Assembly: GCF_001305595.1 (NCBI RefSeq) | Contig: NZ_CP012405.1 | Coordinates: 293,501-357,500 of the forward strand | Source: Azospirillum thiophilum | GTDB lineage: Bacteria; Pseudomonadota; Alphaproteobacteria; Azospirillales; Azospirillaceae | Direction: 5' to 3' | DNA length: 64,000 nucleotides | Shown here: in pieces, positions 8,764 through 16,292 of the stretch | Position numbering within the stretch: the first letter of the stretch is position 1 | How the letters are laid out: every line of letters starts with the position of its first letter | Notes under the pieces: model-generated | Databases searched by the model: none | The model's input: the letters and a program-made list of their open reading frames with translations, nothing else | What the model was told of the DNA's origin: nothing | Made by a program: the position numbers and the translations under genes

Positions 8764-10011
8764 ATGCCATCGCCCAGGCCGGTGATCACCTGCATCGAAG
8801 ACCTTCGCATCCTGGCGCGGCGCCGCGTGCCGAGGATGTTCTACGACTACGTCGACTGCGGCTCCTGGACGGAAAGCACCTACCGCGCCAACACGGCCGA
8901 TCTGGCCGCCCTCCAGTTCCGCCAGCGCATCGGGATGAGCATCGCCGGACGGACCACGGAAAGCCGCATCCTGGGGGAAAGCGTCGCGATGCCGGTGGCG
9001 CTGGCGCCGACCGGCCTGACCGGGATGCAGCATGCCGACGGCGAGATTCTGGCAGCACGGGCGGCGGAACGCTTCGGCGTGCCCTTCACCCTGTCGACCG
9101 TCAGCATCTGTTCCATCGAGGATGTGGCGGCCAATACCGGCAAGCCATTCTGGTTCCAGCTCTACGTCATGCGGGACCGGGCATTCGTCGAACGGCTGAT
9201 CGCCCGGGCCAAGGCCGCGAACTGTTCGGCGCTCGTGCTCACCCTGGATCTGCAGATCCAGGGACAGCGGCACAAGGACTTGAAGAACGGCCTGTCGACC
9301 CCGCCCAAGCCCACCCTGCGCAACCTGGTCGATCTGGCGACCAAGCCGGGTTGGTGCCTGGGAATGCTGCGGACCAAACGGCGGACCTTCGGGAACATCG
9401 TCGGCCATGTGTCAGGGGTTTCGGACGTCTCCTCGCTCGCCGCCTGGGTCAGCCAGCAGTTCGATCCGACCCTGACCTGGGAGGATGTCCGCTGGATCAA
9501 GAAGCTGTGGGGCGGCAAGCTGATCGTGAAGGGCGTCCTCGACGTCGAGGATGCGCGGCTGGCCGTCGAGAACGGAGCGGATGCCATCGTGGTGTCGAAC
9601 CATGGCGGCCGGCAGCTCGACGGGGCTCCGTCGAGCATCGCGATGCTGCCCGCCATCGCCGAAGCCGTCGGACAGCAGACCGAAGTCCTGTTCGACAGCG
9701 GCATCCGGTCCGGGCAGGACATCCTGAAGGCCGCCGCCCTGGGCGCCAAGGGCGTCATGGTCGGGCGGGCCTTCCTGTACGGGCTGGGCGCCATGGGCGA
9801 GGCCGGCGTCACGCGCTGCCTGGAAATCCTGCAGCGGGAACTCGACCTTACCATGGGATTGTGCGGCCTCACCGACATCGGCGCGGCCGATCCCTCCATC
9901 CTGATCAATGGCGGCGGCGCGAACGACAGCCGGCACAGGCCATCCGCCCTCCCGCCCGGCGTTCCCGATCTCGCCGCCCGCCCCGGCCACCGGCCCATAT
10001 CCGCCGCATGA
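8764..10011 (+). CDS. FMN-dependent 2-hydroxyacid oxidase / L-lactate dehydrogenase family
   Basis: A 415-residue flavoprotein of the LldD/glycolate oxidase family, oxidising a 2-hydroxyacid to the 2-oxoacid. Key features: RVPRMFYDYVDCGSW at the N-terminus, the FMN-binding ALAPTGLTGM strand, the catalytic loop SNHGGRQLDG with the active-site His and substrate-binding Arg, and the phosphate-binding DSGIRSGQDI and GAKGVMVGRAF segments. The last ~25 residues are Pro/Arg/His-rich and probably disordered. The ATG at 8764 gives the usual family N-terminus. It is the first gene of a run with an acetoacetate-decarboxylase-like protein, a substrate-binding protein, an SDR and an FAH-family hydrolase, so the substrate is probably a pathway-specific hydroxyacid rather than lactate. 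Confidence 0.88.
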   Translation: MPSPRPVITCIEDLRILARRRVPRMFYDYVDCGSWTESTYRANTADLAALQFRQRIGMSIAGRTTESRILGESVAMPVALAPTGLTGMQHADGEILAARAAERFGVPFTLSTVSICSIEDVAANTGKPFWFQLYVMRDRAFVERLIARAKAANCSALVLTLDLQIQGQRHKDLKNGLSTPPKPTLRNLVDLATKPGWCLGMLRTKRRTFGNIVGHVSGVSDVSSLAAWVSQQFDPTLTWEDVRWIKKLWGGKLIVKGVLDVEDARLAVENGADAIVVSNHGGRQLDGAPSSIAMLPAIAEAVGQQTEVLFDSGIRSGQDILKAAALGAKGVMVGRAFLYGLGAMGEAGVTRCLEILQRELDLTMGLCGLTDIGAADPSILINGGGANDSRHRPSALPPGVPDLAARPGHRPISAA

Positions 10012-10077
10012 CGGACAGCCGGACCGGCGCCCGGCTGAACTTCGAATACCAAGACTTCGACCGAGGAAGGAAACGTG

Positions 10078-10842
10078 ATGTTCGGTAAGTACAAGATGCA
10101 CGAGAACAGCGGGGTCAACCCGCCCTACGCGCCGGCCTATCCGCTGGAATGGGAATGCCCGCTGCGCACGGTCGAGGTCGTGACCCGCGTGGAGCAGTCC
10201 AAGGTGGCGAAGCTGCTGGCGGACACGCCGTTCGAACTCGTCAACGATCGCGTCGCCTTCCGGTTCATGCTGTCGCCCGGGCACACGCTGGCCCTGCATG
10301 CCGGAGAAATGTTCGACCTCATGGTTTCGGTGCCGGTGCGCTACGACGGCCTGTTCACCCATACGCACATCTTCATGTACTGCTCCGACCCCATGGGCAT
10401 CGCGGCCGGCCGGGAGGTGTTCGGCTACACGAAGAAGGATGCGACCTACCGGTTCGACGAGGCCGCCGACGGCAGCATCGAAGGCTGGGTCAAGCGCCGC
10501 GGAACGCCGCTGGCCGACTTCACCTTCACGCCCGACGATACCGCGCCGGCCGTGCGGCTGGTCGAGGAGGACGAGCAGCCGGCCGGCGAGATCCATGTGC
10601 GCCGCGTTCCGCACCCGGAACGGCCCGAACCCGTCTATGCGGACATCGTCTACCGCCGCACCCCGCTGGAATATTCGCCGCCCCGCACCGGGCGGGCGAC
10701 GATGACGCTGCATGCCTCGGAGTATGATCCCATCGCGGCGCTCGAACCGGAGATCCTCGGCGCGCATTTCATGGCGTCCGACGTCTATGGCGGCGGCTTC
10801 GCGGTCGAGGACCGGCGCCTGCTGAAGCGCCTGATCCCCTGA
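10078..10842 (+). CDS. Acetoacetate decarboxylase-family protein
   Basis: A 254-residue member of the acetoacetate decarboxylase superfamily. The Schiff-base region of the family (a PKK following GREV) appears as GREVFGYTKKDA, with Lys119-Lys120 aligned to the catalytic pair; Pro is replaced by Thr. True decarboxylases keep a characteristic Arg/Glu environment, while several family members act as aldolase-dehydratases or hydrolases on other oxoacids, so decarboxylation of acetoacetate is not assumed. The ATG at 10078 is preferred over the GTG three bases earlier because AGGAAGGA is placed 5-8 bp ahead. It follows the hydroxyacid oxidase by 66 bp. Confidence 0.8.
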   Translation: MFGKYKMHENSGVNPPYAPAYPLEWECPLRTVEVVTRVEQSKVAKLLADTPFELVNDRVAFRFMLSPGHTLALHAGEMFDLMVSVPVRYDGLFTHTHIFMYCSDPMGIAAGREVFGYTKKDATYRFDEAADGSIEGWVKRRGTPLADFTFTPDDTAPAVRLVEEDEQPAGEIHVRRVPHPERPEPVYADIVYRRTPLEYSPPRTGRATMTLHASEYDPIAALEPEILGAHFMASDVYGGGFAVEDRRLLKRLIP

Positions 10843-10948
10843 CCGGTTCGCGCCGGCAGCCCTGAACAGACACAAGAAAGAAGCATCGCTTCCGGCGGGG
10901 CATCCCCCTTGCAGCGTCCTTGCGCCGCCGAACCGTTGGGAGGAAACA

Positions 10949-12190
10949 ATGTCCATGAACAGCAAGGGATTCCACCGCCGGCACGTCCTGGTGTCGGCCA
11001 TCGGCATGCTCTGCCTGTCGGGCGTCGGCGCGCAGGCGCAACAGGCGCAGCAGGCACCGCTGAAGATCGGCGTGCTGACCGACATGTCCAGCCTTTACGC
11101 CGACATCACCGGCAACGGGTCGATCAGCGCGGTGCAGATGGCGATCGAGGATTTCACCGCCGGCCGGAAGACGCGGCCGATCGAAGTCATCAGCGCCGAC
11201 CACCTCAACAAGGCCGACATCGCCGCGGCCACGGCGCGGGAGTGGATCGACCGCGAGGGCGTCGACGTCATCGTCGACGTGCCCAATTCGGCCGTGGCGC
11301 TGGCCGTCGGCAACATCGTCCGCGACAAGAACAAGGTGATGCTGGCCTCCGGCCCGTCCTCGTCCGACCTGACCGGGAAAAGCTGCTCGCCGAACACCAT
11401 CCACTGGACCTACGACACCTATTCCCTGGCGACCGGCACGGCGACCGCCGTCGTCGAATCCGGCGGCAAGAGCTGGTTCACCCTGACCGCCGACTACGCC
11501 TTCGGCCACGCAATGGAACTGGACGTCAAGAACGTTGTCACGAAGATGGGCGGGCAGGTGGTGGGAAGCGTGCGCACCCCGCTCAACACCCAGGATTTCG
11601 CCTCCTTCCTGCTCCAGGCGCAGGCGTCCAAGGCCCAGGTCATCGGGCTGATCAACGCTGGCGGCGACACCATCAACTCGATCAAGCAGGCGGTGGAGTT
11701 CGGCATCACCAGCGGCGGCCAGCGGCTGGTCGCGACCGTGCTCTACGTCAACGACGTGCATGCGTTGGGATTGCCGGTGGTGCAGGGGCTGCAATTCACC
11801 GAGGCCTTCTATTGGGACCTCAACGACCAGACGCGCGCCTGGAGCAATCGCTTCGCCGAACGCAACGGTGGCCGCAAGCCCAGCGCGCTCCAGGCGGGTG
11901 CCTATGCTTCGGTTCTGCATTATCTGCGCGCGGCCGAGGCGGCGGGCGGTTCCGCCGACGGCAAGGCGGTGGTCGAGAAGATGAAGGCGATGCCCACCGA
12001 CGACCCGCTGTTCGGCAAGGGCAGCATCCGCGTCGACGGCCGCAAGCTGCACGACATGTATCTGTTCGAGGTCAAGAAGCCGGACGAATCCAAGTATCCG
12101 TGGGACTACTACCATGTCCGGAAGGTCATTCCGGCGGCCCAGGTCTGGCGCCCGCTGGCGGAGGGCGGCTGCTCGCTGGTGAAGTCGTGA
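10949..12190 (+). CDS. Periplasmic substrate-binding protein of a LivJ-type ABC transporter
   Basis: A 413-residue type I periplasmic binding protein of the branched-chain-amino-acid family (Peripla_BP_6), which in this family often carries organic acids or aromatics. It starts with a signal peptide (basic FHRRHVLV, hydrophobic SAIGMLCLSGVG, cleavage near AQA-QQ). The mature N-terminus LKIGVLTDMSSLYADITG and HWTYDTYS and FTLTADYAFGH segments are typical. GGAGGA precedes the ATG. No permease or ATPase gene follows in the operon; the only ABC ATPase nearby is the disrupted remnant at 15048. It overlaps the next gene by 4 bp (GTGA), indicating translational coupling. Confidence 0.9.
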   Translation: MSMNSKGFHRRHVLVSAIGMLCLSGVGAQAQQAQQAPLKIGVLTDMSSLYADITGNGSISAVQMAIEDFTAGRKTRPIEVISADHLNKADIAAATAREWIDREGVDVIVDVPNSAVALAVGNIVRDKNKVMLASGPSSSDLTGKSCSPNTIHWTYDTYSLATGTATAVVESGGKSWFTLTADYAFGHAMELDVKNVVTKMGGQVVGSVRTPLNTQDFASFLLQAQASKAQVIGLINAGGDTINSIKQAVEFGITSGGQRLVATVLYVNDVHALGLPVVQGLQFTEAFYWDLNDQTRAWSNRFAERNGGRKPSALQAGAYASVLHYLRAAEAAGGSADGKAVVEKMKAMPTDDPLFGKGSIRVDGRKLHDMYLFEVKKPDESKYPWDYYHVRKVIPAAQVWRPLAEGGCSLVKS

Positions 12191-12924
12191 GCGTCGCCCT
12201 GGTGACCGGCGGCGGCGGAGGCATCGGCCGGGCGACCGCGCTCGCCCTCGCCCGCGACGGTGCCGACGTCGCCATCGCCGATCTGGACGTTCCGCAGGGG
12301 GAGGAGACGGCCCGCCTGGTCGAGGACGCCGGACGCCGGGCGCTCTTCCTGCGGACCGACGTGACGGACGGTGCAGAAGTCGCCGCCTGCGTCGACCGGG
12401 TGGAACGAAAACTTGGGCCGATCAGCGCCTTCGCGAACAATGCAGGCATCGAGGGGGTCGTCGCCCCGATCCATCTCTATCCGGACGAGGTGTTCGACAG
12501 TCTGCTCCAGGTCAACGCCAAGGGCGTCTTCCTGGGCCTGAAGCATGTCCTCGCCCGCATGATCCCGCGCGGGGCGGGTGCCATCGTCAACACCGCCTCG
12601 ACCTCGGCCGTCCGCGGCCGGGCCGGGCTGGCCGGCTACGTCGCAACCAAGCATGCGGTGCTGGGCCTGACCCGCGTGGCGGCGCTCGACGTGGCAGGAA
12701 CCGCGATCCGGGTGAACGCCATCCTTCCGGGCCCGGTCGAAACACGGATGATCGAATCGCTGGACGAACAGGCGCGGCGGTCGGGCGGCATCCGCCGTGC
12801 CGGAGCCGCTGCCTACGGCAAGCCCGACGACATCGCGACCGTGATCGCCTTCCTGCTGTCGGACAAGGCGAAGCATGTCAACGGCGCCGCCTGGACCGTG
12901 GACGCCGGCGCCACGATTGCCTGA
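12187..12924 (+). CDS. Short-chain dehydrogenase/reductase
   Basis: A 245-residue classical SDR. The cofactor motif is TGGGGGIGRA at the N-terminus with Asp (ADLD) after beta-2, which favours NAD(H). NNAG is present, the catalytic Ser lies in NTASTSAV and the YVATK segment holds the Tyr-Lys pair. The start is a GTG whose last two bases are part of the TGA of the upstream binding-protein gene. Within this operon it probably oxidises a hydroxyl on the pathway intermediate before hydrolysis by the downstream FAH-family enzyme, an order known from non-phosphorylative sugar-acid pathways; this is inference. Confidence 0.88.
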   Translation: MSVALVTGGGGGIGRATALALARDGADVAIADLDVPQGEETARLVEDAGRRALFLRTDVTDGAEVAACVDRVERKLGPISAFANNAGIEGVVAPIHLYPDEVFDSLLQVNAKGVFLGLKHVLARMIPRGAGAIVNTASTSAVRGRAGLAGYVATKHAVLGLTRVAALDVAGTAIRVNAILPGPVETRMIESLDEQARRSGGIRRAGAAAYGKPDDIATVIAFLLSDKAKHVNGAAWTVDAGATIA

Positions 12925-13007
12925 AGGGCCGCCCGGGCGGCGGTTCCCTCCCCTTTTCCCAGATCGACGCCGTGGAACGGCGGACGACCAGCCAGGATTA
13001 CCTTGCC

Positions 13008-13856
13008 ATGAAGCTCTGCCAATTCGGCGACCCGAACCGTGAAAAGCCCGGCCTGATCGACGGCCAGGGGCGGTTGCGCGACCTCTCGGCCCTCCGCGAC
13101 GCCATCACGGCGGACGACCTTTCGCCTGCCGGGCTTGCCGCGCTCGCCGCCATCGATCCCGACAGCCTGCCGCTGGTTCCAGGCACGCCGCGCCTGGGCG
13201 TGCCGTACCGCGGCATCTCCAAACTGGTCTGCATCGGGCTCAATTATTCCGACCATGCGGCGGAAACCGGCCTTCCCATCCCGTCCGAGCCGATCATCTT
13301 CCTGAAATCGACCACGGCGATCTGCGGGCCGGACGACGACACCATCCAGCCGCGCCATTCGACCAAGCTCGACTGGGAGGTGGAGCTTGCCGTCGTGATC
13401 GGCAGCGAGGCCCGCTATGTCAGCGAGGATCGGGCACTCGACCATGTCGCCGGCTATTGCGTGATGAACGACGTGTCGGAACGCGCGTTCCAGATGCAGT
13501 CCTCGCAGTGGGACAAAGGCAAGGGATGCGACAGCTTCGCGCCCATCGGTCCCTGGCTGGTGACGGCGGACGAGGTACCGGACCCGCAGTCCCTCGACAT
13601 GTGGCTGGACGTGAACGGCCGGCGGATGCAGTCCGGCAACACCCGCACCATGATCTTCGGCGTGGCGACGCTGGTGTCCTATTGCAGCGCCTACATGACC
13701 CTGCGTCCGGGCGACGTCATCGCCACCGGAACCCCGCCGGGGGTCGGCATGGGCATGAAGCCGGAACCGGTCTGGCTGAAGCCGGGCGACGAAGTTGCGC
13801 TCGGCATCGAAGGCCTCGGCCAACAGCGCCAGCGCGTCGTGGCATGGCCCGGATGA
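13008..13856 (+). CDS. Fumarylacetoacetate hydrolase-family protein
   Basis: A 282-residue FAH-superfamily hydrolase or isomerase. The metal-binding signature is visible as DWEVELAVVIG with two Glu ligands plus a downstream Asp, and the CIGLNYSDHAAE and GDVIATGTPPGVG segments are conserved. The N-terminal lid domain (MKLCQFGDPNREKPGL) resembles 2,4-diketo-3-deoxysugar-acid hydrolases and related acylpyruvases. The ATG at 13008 fits that conserved N-terminus. It ends 10 bp before the convergent GntR gene. Likely the last enzyme here, splitting a diketo acid to pyruvate or a similar product, but the substrate is unknown. Confidence 0.86.
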   Translation: MKLCQFGDPNREKPGLIDGQGRLRDLSALRDAITADDLSPAGLAALAAIDPDSLPLVPGTPRLGVPYRGISKLVCIGLNYSDHAAETGLPIPSEPIIFLKSTTAICGPDDDTIQPRHSTKLDWEVELAVVIGSEARYVSEDRALDHVAGYCVMNDVSERAFQMQSSQWDKGKGCDSFAPIGPWLVTADEVPDPQSLDMWLDVNGRRMQSGNTRTMIFGVATLVSYCSAYMTLRPGDVIATGTPPGVGMGMKPEPVWLKPGDEVALGIEGLGQQRQRVVAWPG

Positions 13857-13866
13857 TTCGCGGGGT

Positions 13867-14886
13867 TCAGGACCGGCCGGGCGCGTCTCCAGGCGCGAGA
13901 TAGGGAGGGAACTGCAGCTGCGTGGTGCTGGCGATGATCTCGAACCGCTTCAGCCAGCGGTCGTCGGCGACCTTCAGATGATCGTGGAGAGCCTGCGCCG
14001 CACCGCCGGCATCGCCGCGCAGGGCCCGTTCGACGATGTCCAGATGCTCCCTGAGCGCTCCCTCGATCATTTCGACGGGAACGCCGAGGAACGGATGGAA
14101 CAGGTAGCGCGTCGGACCGAAGACCATATGGGTCCGTTCCAGCGCCCGCAGGATCTCCTTGTTGGGACAGAAGCCGAGAATGCCGACATGCAGGTCGCGC
14201 TCCACCTGATCGAAGGCGGAACTGCTGGGACTGGAATGGTCCAGCGCCTGCCGGATGTTCGCCCGGGCCTTGCGCAATTCCGCCGCCGCGATGCAGGGCA
14301 ACGCCTTCAGCAGCGCCTGGGGTTCGAGAAGGCGACGCATCTCGTAGAGATCGCGGATGTGTTCCGGCGTGATGCGCCGTGCCAGCCAGTGGCCGGCATT
14401 GTCCTTTTCGATCAGCCCCATGCCATGCATGCGGGCCAGCAGGTCGCGCGTCACCGTCCGGCTGACATCGAAATGCAGTGCCAGCTGCTTTTCGTTGATC
14501 CTCACCGCCCCGAACAGGATACGGATGAAAAGCTCCTGCTCCACCTCCTTGTAGATGCGTTCCCATTGCGGCGTCGCCTGGATCTTGACCGGGTCAAGGG
14601 TGGCGAGCGGCCCGTCGCCACCGGTTTCGTCCTTGCCGGCAACGACGAACCCCTTGCCGTCATGTTCATCGAGGATGCGGTCGGCGCAGAGCGAGCGCAG
14701 GGCATGCCGGGCCGGTGAGCGGCTGATGCCGAAAGCCTTGGCGACCTGGGCTTCCTGCAACCGCTCGCCGGCAACGATCCGTCCGTCCGCGATCATGGAT
14801 TTCAGCAATAGATACGCGCGCTCCTGCAGCGATACCGTCCTGTCGCCGCCTTCGGAGCACTCGTCTGTCAGAATCGCGCTTTTCAT
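13867..14886 (-). CDS. GntR/FadR-type regulator with two winged-helix domains
   Basis: A 339-residue regulator, about 100 residues longer than ordinary GntR-FCD proteins. The first winged helix is near 20-80 (AQVAKAFGISRSPARHALRS). A second winged-helix-like segment is near 110-165 (EKQLALHFDVSRTVTRDLLA, followed by GLIEKD and a wing). The C-terminal FCD effector domain has candidate metal ligands Asp/His in VERDLHVGIL and His in REHLDIV and LHDHLK. It faces the catabolic operon convergently and probably controls it. Candidate operators are the 12-mers at 8627 and 15041; the second lies upstream of its own start, suggesting autoregulation. Confidence 0.85.
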   Translation of the reverse strand: MKSAILTDECSEGGDRTVSLQERAYLLLKSMIADGRIVAGERLQEAQVAKAFGISRSPARHALRSLCADRILDEHDGKGFVVAGKDETGGDGPLATLDPVKIQATPQWERIYKEVEQELFIRILFGAVRINEKQLALHFDVSRTVTRDLLARMHGMGLIEKDNAGHWLARRITPEHIRDLYEMRRLLEPQALLKALPCIAAAELRKARANIRQALDHSSPSSSAFDQVERDLHVGILGFCPNKEILRALERTHMVFGPTRYLFHPFLGVPVEMIEGALREHLDIVERALRGDAGGAAQALHDHLKVADDRWLKRFEIIASTTQLQFPPYLAPGDAPGRS

Positions 14887-15040
14887 TGGATCGCCTTGAT
14901 GACAACGGGAGACGGGCTTTCAACCGCTACAATCATGATCAGCCGCCGCCATTCCTGCACATCTCCCACGCCATGCGAGGCCATCCATCCACAGCATGAG
15001 GGAACTCGAATTGTCAAGCAACTGAACGATTGATTGAGGA

Positions 15041-15057
15041 ACTTTGGATGCACTATA
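15041..15057. promoter_or_regulatory. Second copy of the ACTTTGGATGCA operator candidate
   Basis: ACTTTGGATGCA at 15041-15052 matches the 12-mer before the hydroxyacid-oxidase gene exactly. On the minus strand the next bases give TATAGT (complement of 15052-15057), a good -10 box for the GntR gene. On the plus strand it overlaps the ATG of the broken ABC ATPase. It could therefore control both directions. Confidence 0.4.
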
Positions 15058-15273
15058 CACAAACAACTGCCGCTTTGAACGATCCGGATGCACGGAACGA
15101 TACCAATCGCTCCGGTTTCCTGCCCGCCCCCGACGACATCATCCTGTAAGCGCGCAACCTGACAAAGGAGTTCAAGGGCTTCGTCGCAGTCAAGGAGGTG
15201 AACCTGCAGGTTCGCCGCGGCACCATCCATGCGCTGATCTGCCCGAACGGCGCCGGCAAGAGCACGGTGTTCA
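15048..15273 (+). pseudogene. Broken LivG-type ABC transporter ATPase, cut by an insertion sequence
   Basis: From the ATG at 15048 the frame reads 33 codons and then hits TAA at 15147. The same frame continues as ARNLTKEFKGFVAVKEV, followed by a Walker A region CPNGAGKST, clearly the N-terminus of a branched-chain-type ABC ATPase. The stop replaces what would normally be a Glu codon, and the first Gly of Walker A is Cys. The gene is then interrupted at the IS left end and the rest is not found on the far side of the IS. So it carries three lesions. It was probably the ATPase serving the substrate-binding protein at 10949. Confidence 0.85.
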
Positions 15274-16287
15274 GAACCTGTTTGCAGCGGGCTTGTGCCA
15301 GCCGGTGCTGAGCGGGATGCTACTTTAAGCTGAAGAGAGGTGTTGCGCCGGGCGGCTGGTCTGGTAGGGCGGTGGGCATCGTCAACAGCCATTCGAGCCA
15401 CATTTCATGGGCAGCGCCCTTCGTCCCGCAAGCACCACGCCGGCGTCCTGGGACGCGTTCTCCGACGTCGATGCCTTCGTCGAGGAGGTGCTGGTCGAAC
15501 CGGCGGCGATGGCGGCCGACGGCACGCGTCCGCCCGCACCGGGGCCCAAAGCGTCTCTCACCGGAGCCGGGCTGCGCAAGGCAATCATGGCCATCTGGTG
15601 CGTCGGCTTCTGCGGCATGCAATGGCGCGCCATCGGCCAGCTCACCGACATCCCGTTTGGCACGCTGTACACTCTGTTCGCCCGCTGGACACGGCTTGGG
15701 CTGTGGCGCCGCTTGCTCGATCGGCTGCGCCGCACATGGCGTCTGGCCTGCGGCGATACGGCGGAGCCGAGCGCGGTGGTGATCGACAGCCGCACCTGCC
15801 CAGCGGCTCCGAGTTGCTTTGCGCGTGGCGTGGACGGCGGCAAGAAGATCCGTGGCGTGAAGGTCCATATTGCCGTCGAGAAGTACGACATTCCGCTGGC
15901 GATCGATGCAGCGCCGGCCAACGTGCACGACACCAGAGGCATCGTGCCGGTGCTGCGCCAGTTCGCCGGATGTGGCTTCCAAGGGCCGGCCATCGGCGAT
16001 CTCGGCTATCGCGGCGAACGTCTGGCCAAAGCCGCGGAAACGTTCGGCATCACGGTCCGGCCGATCGCCCGCGGCCGCAAGGGGGTATTCATCCCGACCG
16101 AGATCGCCTGGGTGGTGGAGCGCTCCTTCAGCTGGATCCGACGCTACCGGAGATTGAACACCATCGTCGAGCGGACGAAGGAGCACCTCGTCGCTTTCGT
16201 CCAAATCGCCTTTATCTCGATCCTCGCACGGCACCTGAAGCGGTTCGTTCCCCAGGAGGTCAGCGCATAACTGCTGCAAACAGCTTC
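15274..16287 (+). mobile_element. IS5-family insertion sequence, copy 1 (1014 bp)
   Basis: The ends are imperfect inverted repeats: GAACCTGTTTGCAGC at the left and GAAGCTGTTTGCAGC (reverse complement) at the right. A second copy at 40243-41257 defines the boundaries by alignment. The element holds one DDE transposase gene on the plus strand. Flanking trinucleotides are TCA on the left and TGA on the right; each fits the TNA target type of IS1031-like IS5 elements, but they do not match each other. This and the missing remainder of the ABC ATPase suggest a deletion or recombination next to the IS after insertion. Confidence 0.88.
15407..16270 (+). CDS. IS5-family DDE transposase (copy 1, intact)
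   Basis: A 287-residue transposase. The N-terminal half has the DNA-binding LRKAIMAIWCVGFCGMQWR region of IS5-like enzymes. The catalytic triad is visible as Asp in VVIDSRT, Asp in IGDLGYRGE and Glu in VVERSFSWIRRYRRL, the last with the typical Y/R spacing of the IS5 group. The frame is open across the whole element, so this copy may be active. Compared with copy 2 it differs by a 1-nt indel near codon 42 and about ten substitutions. Confidence 0.9.
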   Translation: MGSALRPASTTPASWDAFSDVDAFVEEVLVEPAAMAADGTRPPAPGPKASLTGAGLRKAIMAIWCVGFCGMQWRAIGQLTDIPFGTLYTLFARWTRLGLWRRLLDRLRRTWRLACGDTAEPSAVVIDSRTCPAAPSCFARGVDGGKKIRGVKVHIAVEKYDIPLAIDAAPANVHDTRGIVPVLRQFAGCGFQGPAIGDLGYRGERLAKAAETFGITVRPIARGRKGVFIPTEIAWVVERSFSWIRRYRRLNTIVERTKEHLVAFVQIAFISILARHLKRFVPQEVSA

Positions 16288-16292
16288 TGAGT

